DNA of 64,000 bases. It comes from Singulisphaera sp. GP187 (GTDB lineage: Bacteria > Planctomycetota > Phycisphaerae > Phycisphaerales > SM1A02). Below are positions 53,185-61,800 of the stretch, piece after piece. Location: positions 121,144 through 185,143 of the forward strand of contig CAMBXO010000005.1 of NCBI GenBank assembly GCA_945871915.1, read 5' to 3'. A program made the position numbers and the translations under genes. Position 1 is the stretch's first letter; each line of letters begins with the position of its first letter. A model generated the notes under the pieces. It was not told where the DNA came from. It made no database searches and saw only the letters and a program-made list of their open reading frames with translations.

Positions 53185-54522
53185 TTAGCGGGTCGAGCCC
53201 CGCACGGTGGCGCGGCCAACACTGGCGTAGTCAAACCCGTGCTGCTGCATGGTCTCGCAGCGATACAGATTGCGGCCATCCACAATGAGCGGCCGCTTCA
53301 AGAGCAACTTCACACGGTCGAGGTCTGGACTTCGAAACTCGCGCCACTCCGTACAAATCAACAACGCATCGGCGCCGGTCAGGCAGTCATACATGTCTGT
53401 TGAGCGATGTACCGCGGGCAATTCCTTTGACAGATTGTCCATCGCCACCGGATCAAATGCCCGAACAGCCGCACCCGCTTTGAGCGATCGCTGCATCAGC
53501 GTCATGCTCGGTGCTTCGCGAATGTCATCGGTGCGAGGTTTGAAGGCGACACCCCAGAAGGCCAGGGTGCGGCCCTTCAATCCGCCAGGAAATTCTGCCA
53601 GCACCTTGTTCCAAAAGTGACTTCGCTGATCCTGATTCACTTCGTGAACGGCAGCGTTCAATTTGCAATCGAATCCGACGGACTTGCCCATGCCCACAAC
53701 GGCCAGCGTGTCTTTGGGAAAACAACTACCGCCATAGCCAAGCCCCGGATACAAAAACTGATCTCCAATGCGCTTGTCGGCGCACATGCCGTGTCGAACA
53801 CTGTTGATATCAGAGCCTGTTTTCTCGCAGAGGTTGGCCATTTCGTTAATGAAACTGATCTTGCAGGCAAGCATGGCATTGCTTGCGTACTTCACCATTT
53901 CGGCGCTACGAACATCCATCACAAGAATCGGGTGCCCATTGCGAACAAATGGTTCGTACAACTCTCGCATCACCGCGGCTGCCTGTTCGTTGTCCACACC
54001 GCACACCACGCGATCAGGCTTGCTGAAATCGGTAATGGCGTCGCCCTCTTTGAGAAATTCCGGATTGTCCGCAATATGAAACGGCACTTTTGTTCGACTT
54101 CGAATCAAATCACGAACACTGTGGCTTGTGCCCACCGGCACCGTGCTCTTGACCACCACCGTCTTGGTGTATGCGCCGGGACCGATTCGCTCCAGTTCGT
54201 CGGCGATGTCCCTTGCAACGGCCAGCACATGTTGCAGATCGGCGCTGCCATCCTCGTCGCTGGGTGTCCCAACACATATAAAGATCACTTCGGCATGGCG
54301 GTAGGCCTCGGCCTTGTCAAGTGTGAAACGGATTCGCTTGGCGGCAATATTTTTGTGCAGCAATTCGCTCAGACCAGGTTCGTAGATCGGGCTTTCGCCT
54401 TTGCGAAGGAGTTCAATCTTGCGTGGATCAATGTCTAGGCACACGACATCGTTGCCCATGTCCGCAAAGCATGCGGCGGTCACCAATCCAACATATCCCG
54501 TTCCGACCATCGTGAGTTTCAT
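53185..54522 (-). CDS. UDP-glucose 6-dehydrogenase
   Basis: Oxidises UDP-glucose to UDP-glucuronate in two NAD-dependent steps. The 445 residues include the Rossmann motif MVGTGYVGLVTAACFADMG, ICVGTPSDEDGSADL, NPEFLKEGDAI and the catalytic GYGGSCFPKDT with C267. The C-terminal domain has AFWGVAFKPRTDDIREAPS. UDP-glucuronate feeds envelope polysaccharide or xylose-containing glycans; no glycan cluster is adjacent, so the pathway is not shown here. Confidence 0.95.
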   Translation of the reverse strand: MKLTMVGTGYVGLVTAACFADMGNDVVCLDIDPRKIELLRKGESPIYEPGLSELLHKNIAAKRIRFTLDKAEAYRHAEVIFICVGTPSDEDGSADLQHVLAVARDIADELERIGPGAYTKTVVVKSTVPVGTSHSVRDLIRSRTKVPFHIADNPEFLKEGDAITDFSKPDRVVCGVDNEQAAAVMRELYEPFVRNGHPILVMDVRSAEMVKYASNAMLACKISFINEMANLCEKTGSDINSVRHGMCADKRIGDQFLYPGLGYGGSCFPKDTLAVVGMGKSVGFDCKLNAAVHEVNQDQRSHFWNKVLAEFPGGLKGRTLAFWGVAFKPRTDDIREAPSMTLMQRSLKAGAAVRAFDPVAMDNLSKELPAVHRSTDMYDCLTGADALLICTEWREFRSPDLDRVKLLLKRPLIVDGRNLYRCETMQQHGFDYASVGRATVRGSTR

Positions 54523-54636
54523 TGTTGCGGCTCCTGTAGAAAGCGTGGGAATGGTAGCTCAATCTGCCAACGCATCATGGGTGCGCGGTGTTCACTGCAC
54601 GCTTGCAATTGAGCAATCGTTGGCCTCATGCAACGA

Positions 54637-55080
54637 TCAAACTTCGCGTGCAAGAAGCCACCGTTTCATCTTGACAAGCCGACTCGCGGGATTGTTTGAA
54701 CCTGAAAACCCACCAACATTGTTCATGCCCACCACGCGATGACATGGAATCACCAGCGGCCACGGATTTCGCTTCATGGCTTGCCCGGCCGCTCGCATGG
54801 CGGCCGAACTGCCCGCTTTCTTGGCCAGCCATGCATAGGTGCGTGTTTGCCCCGGCGGAATACTGACTGCGGCTCGCCAACACGCCTGTTGAAACGGAGT
54901 TCCCACTGGCCAGCTTCGCATCCGGGGCCGCGCGGAAGAGTTGTCCATCATTCGTTTCGCTTCAAGAACAAGCCAGCGAGGGAGTGCTGTCGCATCCGCC
55001 ATCTTCAAAGTGATCGGTCCATGCGGCGTATTCAGTCGCAGGCGGTCGATGCAGCGAGTGGGGCGGGTCGAATCGGCCAT
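54637..55080 (-). CDS. ogt: Methylated-DNA-protein-cysteine methyltransferase
   Basis: Suicide repair protein that removes alkyl groups from O6-guanine. The 147-residue product has the C-terminal catalytic domain with GTPFQQACWRAAVSIPPGQT, TYAWLAKKAGSSAAMRAAGQ and the acceptor motif IPCHRVVG with C113. The N-terminal domain is reduced compared with E. coli Ogt (171 residues). It is divergent from glyA with only 22 bases between starts, and an upstream gap of 114 bases to the dehydrogenase gene holds nothing I recognise. Confidence 0.93.
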   Translation of the reverse strand: MADSTRPTRCIDRLRLNTPHGPITLKMADATALPRWLVLEAKRMMDNSSARPRMRSWPVGTPFQQACWRAAVSIPPGQTRTYAWLAKKAGSSAAMRAAGQAMKRNPWPLVIPCHRVVGMNNVGGFSGSNNPASRLVKMKRWLLAREV

Positions 55081-55102
55081 GACGCGCCGATACTATCTCG
55101 GC

Positions 55103-56410
55103 ATGACCAACGCCACGGCACACTCTGCGCAAACGACTGAGATGGATGAACTCTCTCGCGGCCTTTTGGCCATGTTGCATGAAGCCGATCCCGATGTGGA
55201 GCGCATTCTTGCAGGCGAGGCCGATCGGCAGGCCAGCACGCTGGAATTGATCGCGAGCGAAAATCATGTCAGCGCGGCCGTGATGCATACGGTTGGAAGT
55301 TGGATGACCAACAAATACGCCGAGGGTTATCCCGGCAAGCGTTATTACGGCGGCTGCGAATTTCACGATCAAATCGAGAATCTGGCTCGCGACCGTGCGA
55401 AGCAACTCTTTGGATGCCGCTTTGCCAATGTGCAGCCACACTGTGGTGCCAATGCCAACATCGCGGCGTTCATGGCTCTGCTGAATCCGGGTGATCGAGT
55501 GCTGAGCCTGCCGATCAAGAGCGGCGGCCACCTAAGCCATGGTCTGAAACCAAATTTCAGTGGCACGTTCTATGACATTGTGGAATATGGTCTTCACCCC
55601 ACAACCGAACTTCTTGACTACGACGCCATCATGCAGATTGCCGTCGAAACCAAACCGAAGTTGATCATCTGCGGATATTCCGCCTATTCACGCGTGATTG
55701 ATTTCGCACGCTTCCGCGCCATCGCTGACAAGGTGGGTGCTTTCTTGATGGCCGACATCGCACACATTGCTGGGTTGGTGGCCACCGGCGTGCATCCAAG
55801 TCCATTTCCACATGCGCATGTCGTGACCACCACCACGCACAAAACGTTGCGAGGCCCCCGGGGCGGACTCATTCTGACGGACAACGAGGAGATGGCAACA
55901 AAGATCGACCGAAAGGTTTTTCCCGGAAGCCAAGGTGGGCCGTTGATGCATGTCATCGCCGGAAAGGCCGTCGCATTTGGCGAGGCACTTCAGCCTTCGT
56001 TCACAACGTATTGCCAGCAGGTGGTGGCCAATGCCAAGGCTCTGGCCACTGCGATGCAATCTCACGGCTACCGTTTGTGCACTGGTGGCACCGACAACCA
56101 TGTCATGCTGGTCGATCTTCGGCCGCGTGATGCCAACTTAACTGGCGCGGATGCCGAGAAGTGGCTTGAAAGCGCGGGCATCATCGTGAACAAAAATGGA
56201 ATTCCAAATGACCCGCGTCCGCCCATGGTGACCAGTGGATTACGGCTGGGTACGCCCGCACTCACCACTCGCGGTCTTGGAGAACCAGAGATGAAACAGG
56301 TGGCAGCGTGGCTTGATCGCGTGATGGGTGGCAAGGGTGATGCTCAACTGAACGCAACGGTGCGTCAAGAGATTCGCACGTTCTGCACAAAGTTTCCGTT
56401 GCCGCATTAA
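55103..56410 (+). CDS. glyA: Serine hydroxymethyltransferase
   Basis: PLP enzyme that interconverts serine and glycine with tetrahydrofolate, the main source of one-carbon units. The 435 residues include LELIASENHVSAAVMHTVGS, NKYAEGYPGKRYYGGCEF, ANVQPHCGANANIAAFMAL and VVTTTTHKTLRGPRGG with the PLP lysine K247. The frame is open to 54941 across the start of ogt, but ATG 55103 leaves a short normal N terminus; ATG 55142 is a possible alternative. It stands alone, ending in an inverted repeat before a converging gene. Confidence 0.95.
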   Translation: MTNATAHSAQTTEMDELSRGLLAMLHEADPDVERILAGEADRQASTLELIASENHVSAAVMHTVGSWMTNKYAEGYPGKRYYGGCEFHDQIENLARDRAKQLFGCRFANVQPHCGANANIAAFMALLNPGDRVLSLPIKSGGHLSHGLKPNFSGTFYDIVEYGLHPTTELLDYDAIMQIAVETKPKLIICGYSAYSRVIDFARFRAIADKVGAFLMADIAHIAGLVATGVHPSPFPHAHVVTTTTHKTLRGPRGGLILTDNEEMATKIDRKVFPGSQGGPLMHVIAGKAVAFGEALQPSFTTYCQQVVANAKALATAMQSHGYRLCTGGTDNHVMLVDLRPRDANLTGADAEKWLESAGIIVNKNGIPNDPRPPMVTSGLRLGTPALTTRGLGEPEMKQVAAWLDRVMGGKGDAQLNATVRQEIRTFCTKFPLPH

Positions 56411-56431
56411 GAACTTCCACGCGGATGACCG

Positions 56432-56485
56432 CAAGGAAACGCGCGGAATCCGGCGCACATTCCGCCGCAACATTCGCGTTCCTTG
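56432..56485. terminator. Nested inverted repeats between glyA and the desaturase gene
   Basis: CAAGGAAACGCG (56432-56443) pairs with CGCGTTCCTTG (56475-56485) with one bulged base, and inside it GCGGAAT (56443-56449) pairs with ATTCCGC (56459-56465). The structure fills most of the 97-base gap between converging genes, so it probably ends both transcripts. Confidence 0.5.
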
Positions 56486-56507
56486 AATATGGATTGCCAA
56501 TCGCAGC

Positions 56508-57464
56508 TCAGGCGTGCAGCAACTTTTCGCGCTGGCGTTCGGCGGTCGGAACTTTCACCTTCCAGACCAGTCCGCAAGTCTCCAGAACGCGAATCAGCGT
56601 CCAACTCAGGTCAAATTGCCACCATTGCAACCCGTGCCGCGCACTTGTGGGAAACGCGTGATGATTGTTGTGCCAACCCTCACCGAAACCAAGCAATCCC
56701 ATCAGCACATTGTTGCGGCTTTCGTCGCCGCTTCTGAAAGTCTTGGCGCCCCACACATGGCACACGCTATTGATGCTCCAAGTGATGTGATGCAACAAGG
56801 CAATGCGAGCGAGACCGCCCCACAGAAATCCAAGCAACGCGCCGTAAGCGCCACCGGCGAGCCAACCAAGGCCAGTTGGAAGCGCTAACCCAAGGATGAC
56901 CAAAAGCGGAAAGTATCTGCTCAGCATGCGCATCATTGGATCGGCTTCAAGATCCGGTGCATACCGCATGGAGTCCGTCTCATGATCCGTAATCAGCCAA
57001 CCAACATGTGCGTGGATGAAACACTTCACGCGATCTCGAAAGGTGGCATTGGGTGGCAGTGCCGCATGAGGTGAGTGGGGGTCCAATTCGCAATCAGAAT
57101 GTTGATGATGGCGGCGATGCGTGGCCACCCACCAGATGAGCGGTCCCTCGACCGCCATGCCAGCCATCACTCCCAACACAAACTGAAGTGGCCGCACAGC
57201 CTGGTAACTGCTGTGCGTAAACAGTCGGTGGTAACCCAGCGTGACGCCCAATCCGCTGAAGAAATACATAAAGAGCACGATGCCCAGTTGCGACCAGTCA
57301 AAGGCGTGACCCCACGCGAAATAAACACCCACCGCCAGAGCAACAAACGGAAGAATGACAGAAGTCAGAATGATGGCCTTCTGCTTTGGGTCGACGACCT
57401 TCTCCACATCGGAGTGTTCGTGCTGCAATTCGACTTCAGTCGCTGGTGTCTGGAGTTGTGTCAC
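56508..57464 (-). CDS. Acyl-CoA desaturase (delta-9 type fatty acid desaturase)
   Basis: Integral-membrane di-iron enzyme that inserts double bonds in acyl chains. From GTG 57464, which has GGAGG six bases upstream, the product has 318 residues with four membrane segments and the three histidine boxes GYHRLFTH, THRRHHQHSD and EGWHNNHHAFP. The layout matches stearoyl-CoA desaturase-like bacterial DesC enzymes; no cytochrome b5 domain is fused. Another GTG at 57542 would add 26 residues. The 229-base gap upstream (57465-57693) contains no gene I can support; a -35-like TTGACA near 57615 lacks a good -10. Confidence 0.92.
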   Translation of the reverse strand: MTQLQTPATEVELQHEHSDVEKVVDPKQKAIILTSVILPFVALAVGVYFAWGHAFDWSQLGIVLFMYFFSGLGVTLGYHRLFTHSSYQAVRPLQFVLGVMAGMAVEGPLIWWVATHRRHHQHSDCELDPHSPHAALPPNATFRDRVKCFIHAHVGWLITDHETDSMRYAPDLEADPMMRMLSRYFPLLVILGLALPTGLGWLAGGAYGALLGFLWGGLARIALLHHITWSINSVCHVWGAKTFRSGDESRNNVLMGLLGFGEGWHNNHHAFPTSARHGLQWWQFDLSWTLIRVLETCGLVWKVKVPTAERQREKLLHA

Positions 57465-57693
57465 GCCATGCCTCCGCAGGAAAAACCCGCATCGCTCTTG
57501 AGAAGGTGAGTCGAGCAGGACCACGCGGCCAAGCGAACGCACCTAAGCCGTGACTGTAGCAGCGATCAGCGGTTGAGGTGATGTGATGATGCGCGTTTTG
57601 TTCTAAATGTTTGCTGTCAATTTCCTGCCCAACGCACGCGCCGGAACCGCACGAATCATTCACTGACCGTATGGAATTGAAAACGCACCAAAC

Positions 57694-58770
57694 TTATACG
57701 CGGTCCATCCGCTGAGAAATGTCCAAGGTTTCCAAGGCCAAACACAGGGACGCCATGTCACCCGCAAGCATTTTTTGCAGGTTGAAACTCTGCTCCACCC
57801 GGTGATCCACCACAATATTTTCCTTCCAGCGATAGGTGCGAATCTTCTCTGCTCGCTCGCCACCGCCAATCATGGTGCGTCGCTGTTCACCCCTTGCGGC
57901 CGCGGCCTCCGCCAAGCGGCGTTCATGCACGCGAGCCCGCAGAAGTCGCCATGCTTTTTCTCGGTTCTGCAACTGGCTGCGAGTCTCCTGCATGCGAACT
58001 TCAATGCCCGTGGGCTGATGCACAAGATTCACCGCCGTCGCGACCTTGTTCACATTCTGCCCACCCGGTCCCTGTGCGGTGGTCAGAATTTCTCGCACCT
58101 CAGATGGATCCACTTCACTCTCAACGGTTTCGGGTTCGCACAAAACGGCCACCGTTGCGGTGCTGGTATGCACTCGCCCAGCGGATTCGGTGGCGGGCAC
58201 CCGTTTCACTTGATGCACACCGCCCTCATAGCCAAGGGCTTTCCAACACCCATCACCCTCCACTCGAATGATGGCGTGCGTCACTCCGCCCGCGTCCCCG
58301 TGTTTCACTTCCATGTCTTCAAATTTCCAGCCTCGATGCTCTGCGACCAAGCGGTACATCTGAAGCAAATCGCCCGCCCAGATCGCTGCCTCTAATCCAC
58401 CAACACCACTTCGAACTTCCAAAATCAAACTGCCCACAGCCTCATCGTCCGCCATCACCAAACGACGGACCAAGGCATCCAACGCCGCATCTCGTCGCAC
58501 CAGGAGCGAAGGCAATTCCGCTTTGGCCATTGCGGCAAACTCCGCTTCGCTCGACAGGGAAAGTTCATCAGTCTCTACGGCCTCCTTGACCAGCGATCGC
58601 CATGCTCGAAGTGCAAGGACCAATGGTTCAGCGGCCGCCCGTCGCATGGCAACCACTCTGGCCTTTCGATGATCGGTGGCAATCACTGGATCCGACAGCG
58701 CGGCGCAATCACTTTCGTACGCGCGTTCCATTTCGCTGAGTTTTTCCAGCAGCCGTTGAGAAGGTTCCAT
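57694..58770 (-). CDS. prfA: Peptide chain release factor 1
   Basis: Recognises UAA and UAG and triggers peptide release. The 358 residues carry the RF1 tripeptide Pro-Ala-Thr (192-194, within KRVPATESAGRVHT) and the GGQ loop at 236-238. The GGQ context is GPGGQNVNKVATAVNLVH rather than the common GAGGQHVN. Normal RF1 length and N terminus (MEPSQRLLEKLSEMERAY) support ATG 58770 over the upstream TTG 58782. rpmE lies upstream on the same strand, a conserved pair; prmC, which methylates the GGQ, is not adjacent. Confidence 0.93.
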   Translation of the reverse strand: MEPSQRLLEKLSEMERAYESDCAALSDPVIATDHRKARVVAMRRAAAEPLVLALRAWRSLVKEAVETDELSLSSEAEFAAMAKAELPSLLVRRDAALDALVRRLVMADDEAVGSLILEVRSGVGGLEAAIWAGDLLQMYRLVAEHRGWKFEDMEVKHGDAGGVTHAIIRVEGDGCWKALGYEGGVHQVKRVPATESAGRVHTSTATVAVLCEPETVESEVDPSEVREILTTAQGPGGQNVNKVATAVNLVHQPTGIEVRMQETRSQLQNREKAWRLLRARVHERRLAEAAAARGEQRRTMIGGGERAEKIRTYRWKENIVVDHRVEQSFNLQKMLAGDMASLCLALETLDISQRMDRV

Positions 58771-58807
58771 GGCGAATTCCAAAAGGGTATTCGGGTGAAA
58801 ACGAACA

Positions 58808-58829
58808 GCCGCGCCAGAAAGGGCGCGGC
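58808..58829 (-). terminator. Hairpin between rpmE and prfA
   Basis: On the minus strand GCCGCGCC, a six-base loop and GGCGCGGC form an eight-base-pair GC-rich stem followed by TGTTCGTTTT. It is placed 26 bases after the rpmE stop and could end or attenuate the rpmE transcript before prfA. Confidence 0.6.
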
Positions 58830-58854
58830 CGTCTTTGGTGTCACGGAATGGTGG

Positions 58855-59109
58855 CTACTTCTTGTCGCTTGCCGGGGCCTTGGAAGCCTTGGCATCTTTC
58901 TTAAAGTATTCGCCAGCGAATTTCTTCTGGAAGCGTTCCACGCGGCCAAGGGCGTCAACAAAGGTCTTTTGACCGGTGAAGAACGGATGTGAGCCCGACC
59001 AGATTTCAACATTCATTTCTGGAACGGTCGCTCCAACCGTCATCACGGTTTGTCCGCGGAAGTTCACTTTGCAGTCTGCATACCACTTTGGATGGAGTTC
59101 TTTTTTCAT
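58855..59109 (-). CDS. rpmE: 50S ribosomal protein L31, zinc-free variant
   Basis: From ATG 59109 the product has 84 residues, beginning MKKELHPKWYADCKVNF and containing the hallmark HPFFTGQKTFVDALGRVERF. Zinc-type L31 carries C-x-C near residues 16-18 and C-x-x-C just before HPFFTG. Here the first is replaced (only C13 is present) and the second reads SGSHPFF, so the ligands are gone. The Lys/Ala-rich C-terminal tail is about 15 residues longer than in E. coli. An upstream in-frame ATG at 59157 is not needed. Confidence 0.93.
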   Translation of the reverse strand: MKKELHPKWYADCKVNFRGQTVMTVGATVPEMNVEIWSGSHPFFTGQKTFVDALGRVERFQKKFAGEYFKKDAKASKAPASDKK

Positions 59110-59181
59110 AAGAGGTTCTTTCGAGAGTCCAGAAGTATAGCGAACTTTCGCCGCCACTCCATCACATGTGTTCCTGTCGCC

Positions 59182-60012
59182 TTACACCTTTTCCGCAATG
59201 ATTTGCAGCACCAGAGGCGTTATGAACACGCTGTTGGGGTCAGCCTCGGCGGCTTCAAGGTCCGCCAGAACCGCTGCCACCCACGCGGCATCCACGCGGC
59301 CAAGCTCCAAGAGTCGATCCACATGTGTTCGGACAAATCCGGCTGGCCAATTCCATGCCGGTTCATTTCGGGTGACTGCCATTCCAATCGGACGCGTCGA
59401 CATCACTCGAAAACCATTCTGATGCAGGGCCGTTGGCAATTGTCGAGCAATGTCCGGCTCTCCGCCTGAGGCACGCCAACTGGACATCGTCTCTTGAACA
59501 AAGGCCTCAATCGCTGGGCGATCCGGCAGGCAACTGTACGTTGAGTAGTCCACATATTCATGCAGCACCAAAGTGCCGCCGGGTCGAAGGCATGCATGCA
59601 CTCGCTTCAGCAGCAGCAGGGGATCACTCACAAAGCAGGCAACCCATCGACACCACGCCGCGTCCAAATCGGTTGCTGGAATGGCCTCCTGCATCAAGTC
59701 AAGTTCATGCGCATCCACATGGGAAAATCCGCGGGACTGGCAGGCGGCCTTCAGCACATCAACAAATCGGCCAGAGCGTTCAACGGCAACAACGCGACCA
59801 AGCGGGCCGACAAGTTCGGCAAGATCAAGCGTTGCAAATCCGGGCCCCGCGCCCACATCCACCACTCGAGTGCCGGGACCAATGCCTGCTGCAAGCCACG
59901 CTTGTCTGACATGGGATTGCCACACTCCATGCTGAAATCCAAGCCGCTGCACCTCTGCATCGTGGGTTCCAAGCACATAATCGCGTTCTTTGGTTGCGGA
60001 CATGCGATTCAT
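59182..60012 (-). CDS. SAM-dependent class I methyltransferase
   Basis: From ATG 60012 (or ATG 60003) the product has about 275 residues. TRVVDVGAGPGFATLDLAELV is a clear motif I, RVVAVERSGRFVDVL is motif post-I, and LRPGGTLVLHEYVDYSTYSC resembles the methyltransferase type 11 group. The substrate is unknown; the arrangement resembles ubiquinone/menaquinone-type or small-molecule methyltransferases but without diagnostic residues. The frame remains open far upstream to 60351 across the promoter region of the DEAD-box gene, which is unlikely to be coding. Confidence 0.82.
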   Translation of the reverse strand: MNRMSATKERDYVLGTHDAEVQRLGFQHGVWQSHVRQAWLAAGIGPGTRVVDVGAGPGFATLDLAELVGPLGRVVAVERSGRFVDVLKAACQSRGFSHVDAHELDLMQEAIPATDLDAAWCRWVACFVSDPLLLLKRVHACLRPGGTLVLHEYVDYSTYSCLPDRPAIEAFVQETMSSWRASGGEPDIARQLPTALHQNGFRVMSTRPIGMAVTRNEPAWNWPAGFVRTHVDRLLELGRVDAAWVAAVLADLEAAEADPNSVFITPLVLQIIAEKV

Positions 60013-60240
60013 GGTAATCAGTCGCGCAGGGGTCACGAAGGAATTTTGGCGATTCACTTGCGTTGACCCATGAAGTTGCCTAGCCTTTGACCTTCTCGCG
60101 GCACAGCCCATTCGCAAAGGATGCGATTGGGAACCATTCCATTGGCCGCGGCTCCCGTCTGCGATCGCTTCATGCGTTCCGCAGGCACGGCCCGGTCCCG
60201 TTCCAAAACATTTGGTTCGCGGCTCGTCCGATATCAGGTC

Positions 60241-60256
60241 CTTGGATTTTTCCAAG
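60241..60256 (+). other. Small hairpin in the leader of the DEAD-box gene
   Basis: CTTGGA-TTTT-TCCAAG forms a six-base-pair hairpin nine bases upstream of the AAAGG ribosome site of the helicase gene. It could affect translation, for example with temperature. The remainder of the 263-base divergent region 60013-60275 shows no gene or clear promoter. Confidence 0.35.
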
Positions 60257-60275
60257 TGCCGAAAGGTTTGTTTTT

Positions 60276-61745
60276 GTGACACATTTTGATTCACTCTCTC
60301 TGGCTCCCGCACTCTTGAAAGCAATTCACGAAGAGGGCTACACCACTCCAACTCCCATTCAATTGAAGGCGATTCCGCCTGCGCTCAAAGGCCAAGATGT
60401 CTTGGGTATCGCGCAGACCGGCACCGGAAAGACGGCGGCGTTCGCGCTTCCAACGCTTCATCAACTTATGCAGCACCCTGCGGCGACTGCGGGCAAGGGG
60501 CCTCGCGCGCTGGTGCTTGCACCCACGCGAGAACTCGCCGCACAGATTGGCGAAAGTTTCGCTACGTACGGTCGTCATACATCACTTCGTCATACGGTCA
60601 TCTTTGGTGGCGTTGGACAGGGGCCGCAAGTCCAGGCGATTCGTCGCGGAGTTGATGTGCTTGTGGCAACACCGGGGCGACTCTTGGACCTCATGGAACA
60701 GCGAGTCGTGGACCTGAAGAACATTTGCTTCTTCACGCTTGACGAGGCTGATCGAATGCTGGACATGGGATTTATTGTTCCCATTCGGCGCATTGCTGCG
60801 GCGGTGCCTGCCAAGCGGCAGACCATGTTGTTTAGTGCCACCATGCCCAAGGAAATTCGACACCTTGCCAATTCACTGCTTCACCATGCCGTGGAAGTGG
60901 CCGTCACGCCCACTGCAAGCACCGTGGATCGCATTGCTCAATGTCTGTATCCAATCGAACGGGGACGCAAAGTTGATCTGCTGGCGCACTTGTTGAAAGA
61001 ACCTGCGGTCACGCGGGCTTTGGTCTTTACCAAGACCAAGCATGGTGCGGACAAGGTTGTTAAGCGGCTGCGAAGTGCCGGAATTGCTTCGGATGCGATT
61101 CACGGAAACAAGGCCCAATCGCAGCGAACTCGCGCGCTTGATGCATTTAAAACGGGCCGAACGACCGTTCTTGTTGCCACGGACATCGCCGCTCGAGGGC
61201 TTGATGTGGACAATGTTTCGCATGTCTTTAATTTCGATCTGCCTATGGAACCTGAGGCCTACGTGCATCGCATCGGCCGCACGGCCAGAGCAGGAGCCAG
61301 CGGCATTGCCATCAGTTTCTGCGACAACGAAGAGCGTGGGTTGTTGAAGGCAATCGAAAAACTCACCAAAGCCAACATTGAGCGTCGTCAGGTTCCCACC
61401 AATTTGGTTGCCTTGCCGCGACCAGTGGCGGTGCCACACGAGGCAGGTCGATCACATTCCGGTGGACAGGGTGGCCATCGCGGCGCAAAACCGTCAGGTC
61501 ATCGAGGCGGCAAACCTGGCGGAAAGCGTCCGGGCAAATCTGGAACTCACGCAGGGAGTCATGGTGCAGGTCATGCAGGGAGTCACGGTGCCGGTCATGT
61601 CCGAAGCAAGTCCGATTCAGGACACACTTCGCAAGGAAAAACCAGTGCGACCTCAACCTCCGGTGTGACCACGGCGCACGCACCGTCTCCAGCAAAGCCT
61701 TCGCGACACAATTGGCCGGGCTTCCGAGGTTCTAGCCGCCGCTGA
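60276..61745 (+). CDS. DEAD-box RNA helicase, RhlE-like
   Basis: From GTG 60276, with AAAGG eight bases upstream, the product has 489 residues. The helicase core (1 to about 380) has the Q motif TPTPIQLKAIPPALKGQD, motif I AQTGTGKT, Ia PTRELAAQ, II DEAD, III SAT, and in the second domain DIAARGLDVDNV and HRIGRTARAGASG. The C-terminal 100 residues are rich in Gly, His, Lys and Ser with GSHGAGHAGSHGAGH duplications. Such tails bind RNA non-specifically. RhlE-type helicases act in ribosome assembly and RNA turnover, often in the cold. Confidence 0.92.
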   Translation: MTHFDSLSLAPALLKAIHEEGYTTPTPIQLKAIPPALKGQDVLGIAQTGTGKTAAFALPTLHQLMQHPAATAGKGPRALVLAPTRELAAQIGESFATYGRHTSLRHTVIFGGVGQGPQVQAIRRGVDVLVATPGRLLDLMEQRVVDLKNICFFTLDEADRMLDMGFIVPIRRIAAAVPAKRQTMLFSATMPKEIRHLANSLLHHAVEVAVTPTASTVDRIAQCLYPIERGRKVDLLAHLLKEPAVTRALVFTKTKHGADKVVKRLRSAGIASDAIHGNKAQSQRTRALDAFKTGRTTVLVATDIAARGLDVDNVSHVFNFDLPMEPEAYVHRIGRTARAGASGIAISFCDNEERGLLKAIEKLTKANIERRQVPTNLVALPRPVAVPHEAGRSHSGGQGGHRGAKPSGHRGGKPGGKRPGKSGTHAGSHGAGHAGSHGAGHVRSKSDSGHTSQGKTSATSTSGVTTAHAPSPAKPSRHNWPGFRGSSRR

Positions 61746-61800
61746 CATCGCTCGTAGAACTGGCAACTCTCATGGAGCGGCGAGTTATGCTTCCCGCTCC

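Noticed and set aside
59182..60351. 389-codon version of the methyltransferase gene
   Set aside because: The first 113 codons overlap the upstream region and start of the divergent helicase gene and show no similarity to methyltransferases.
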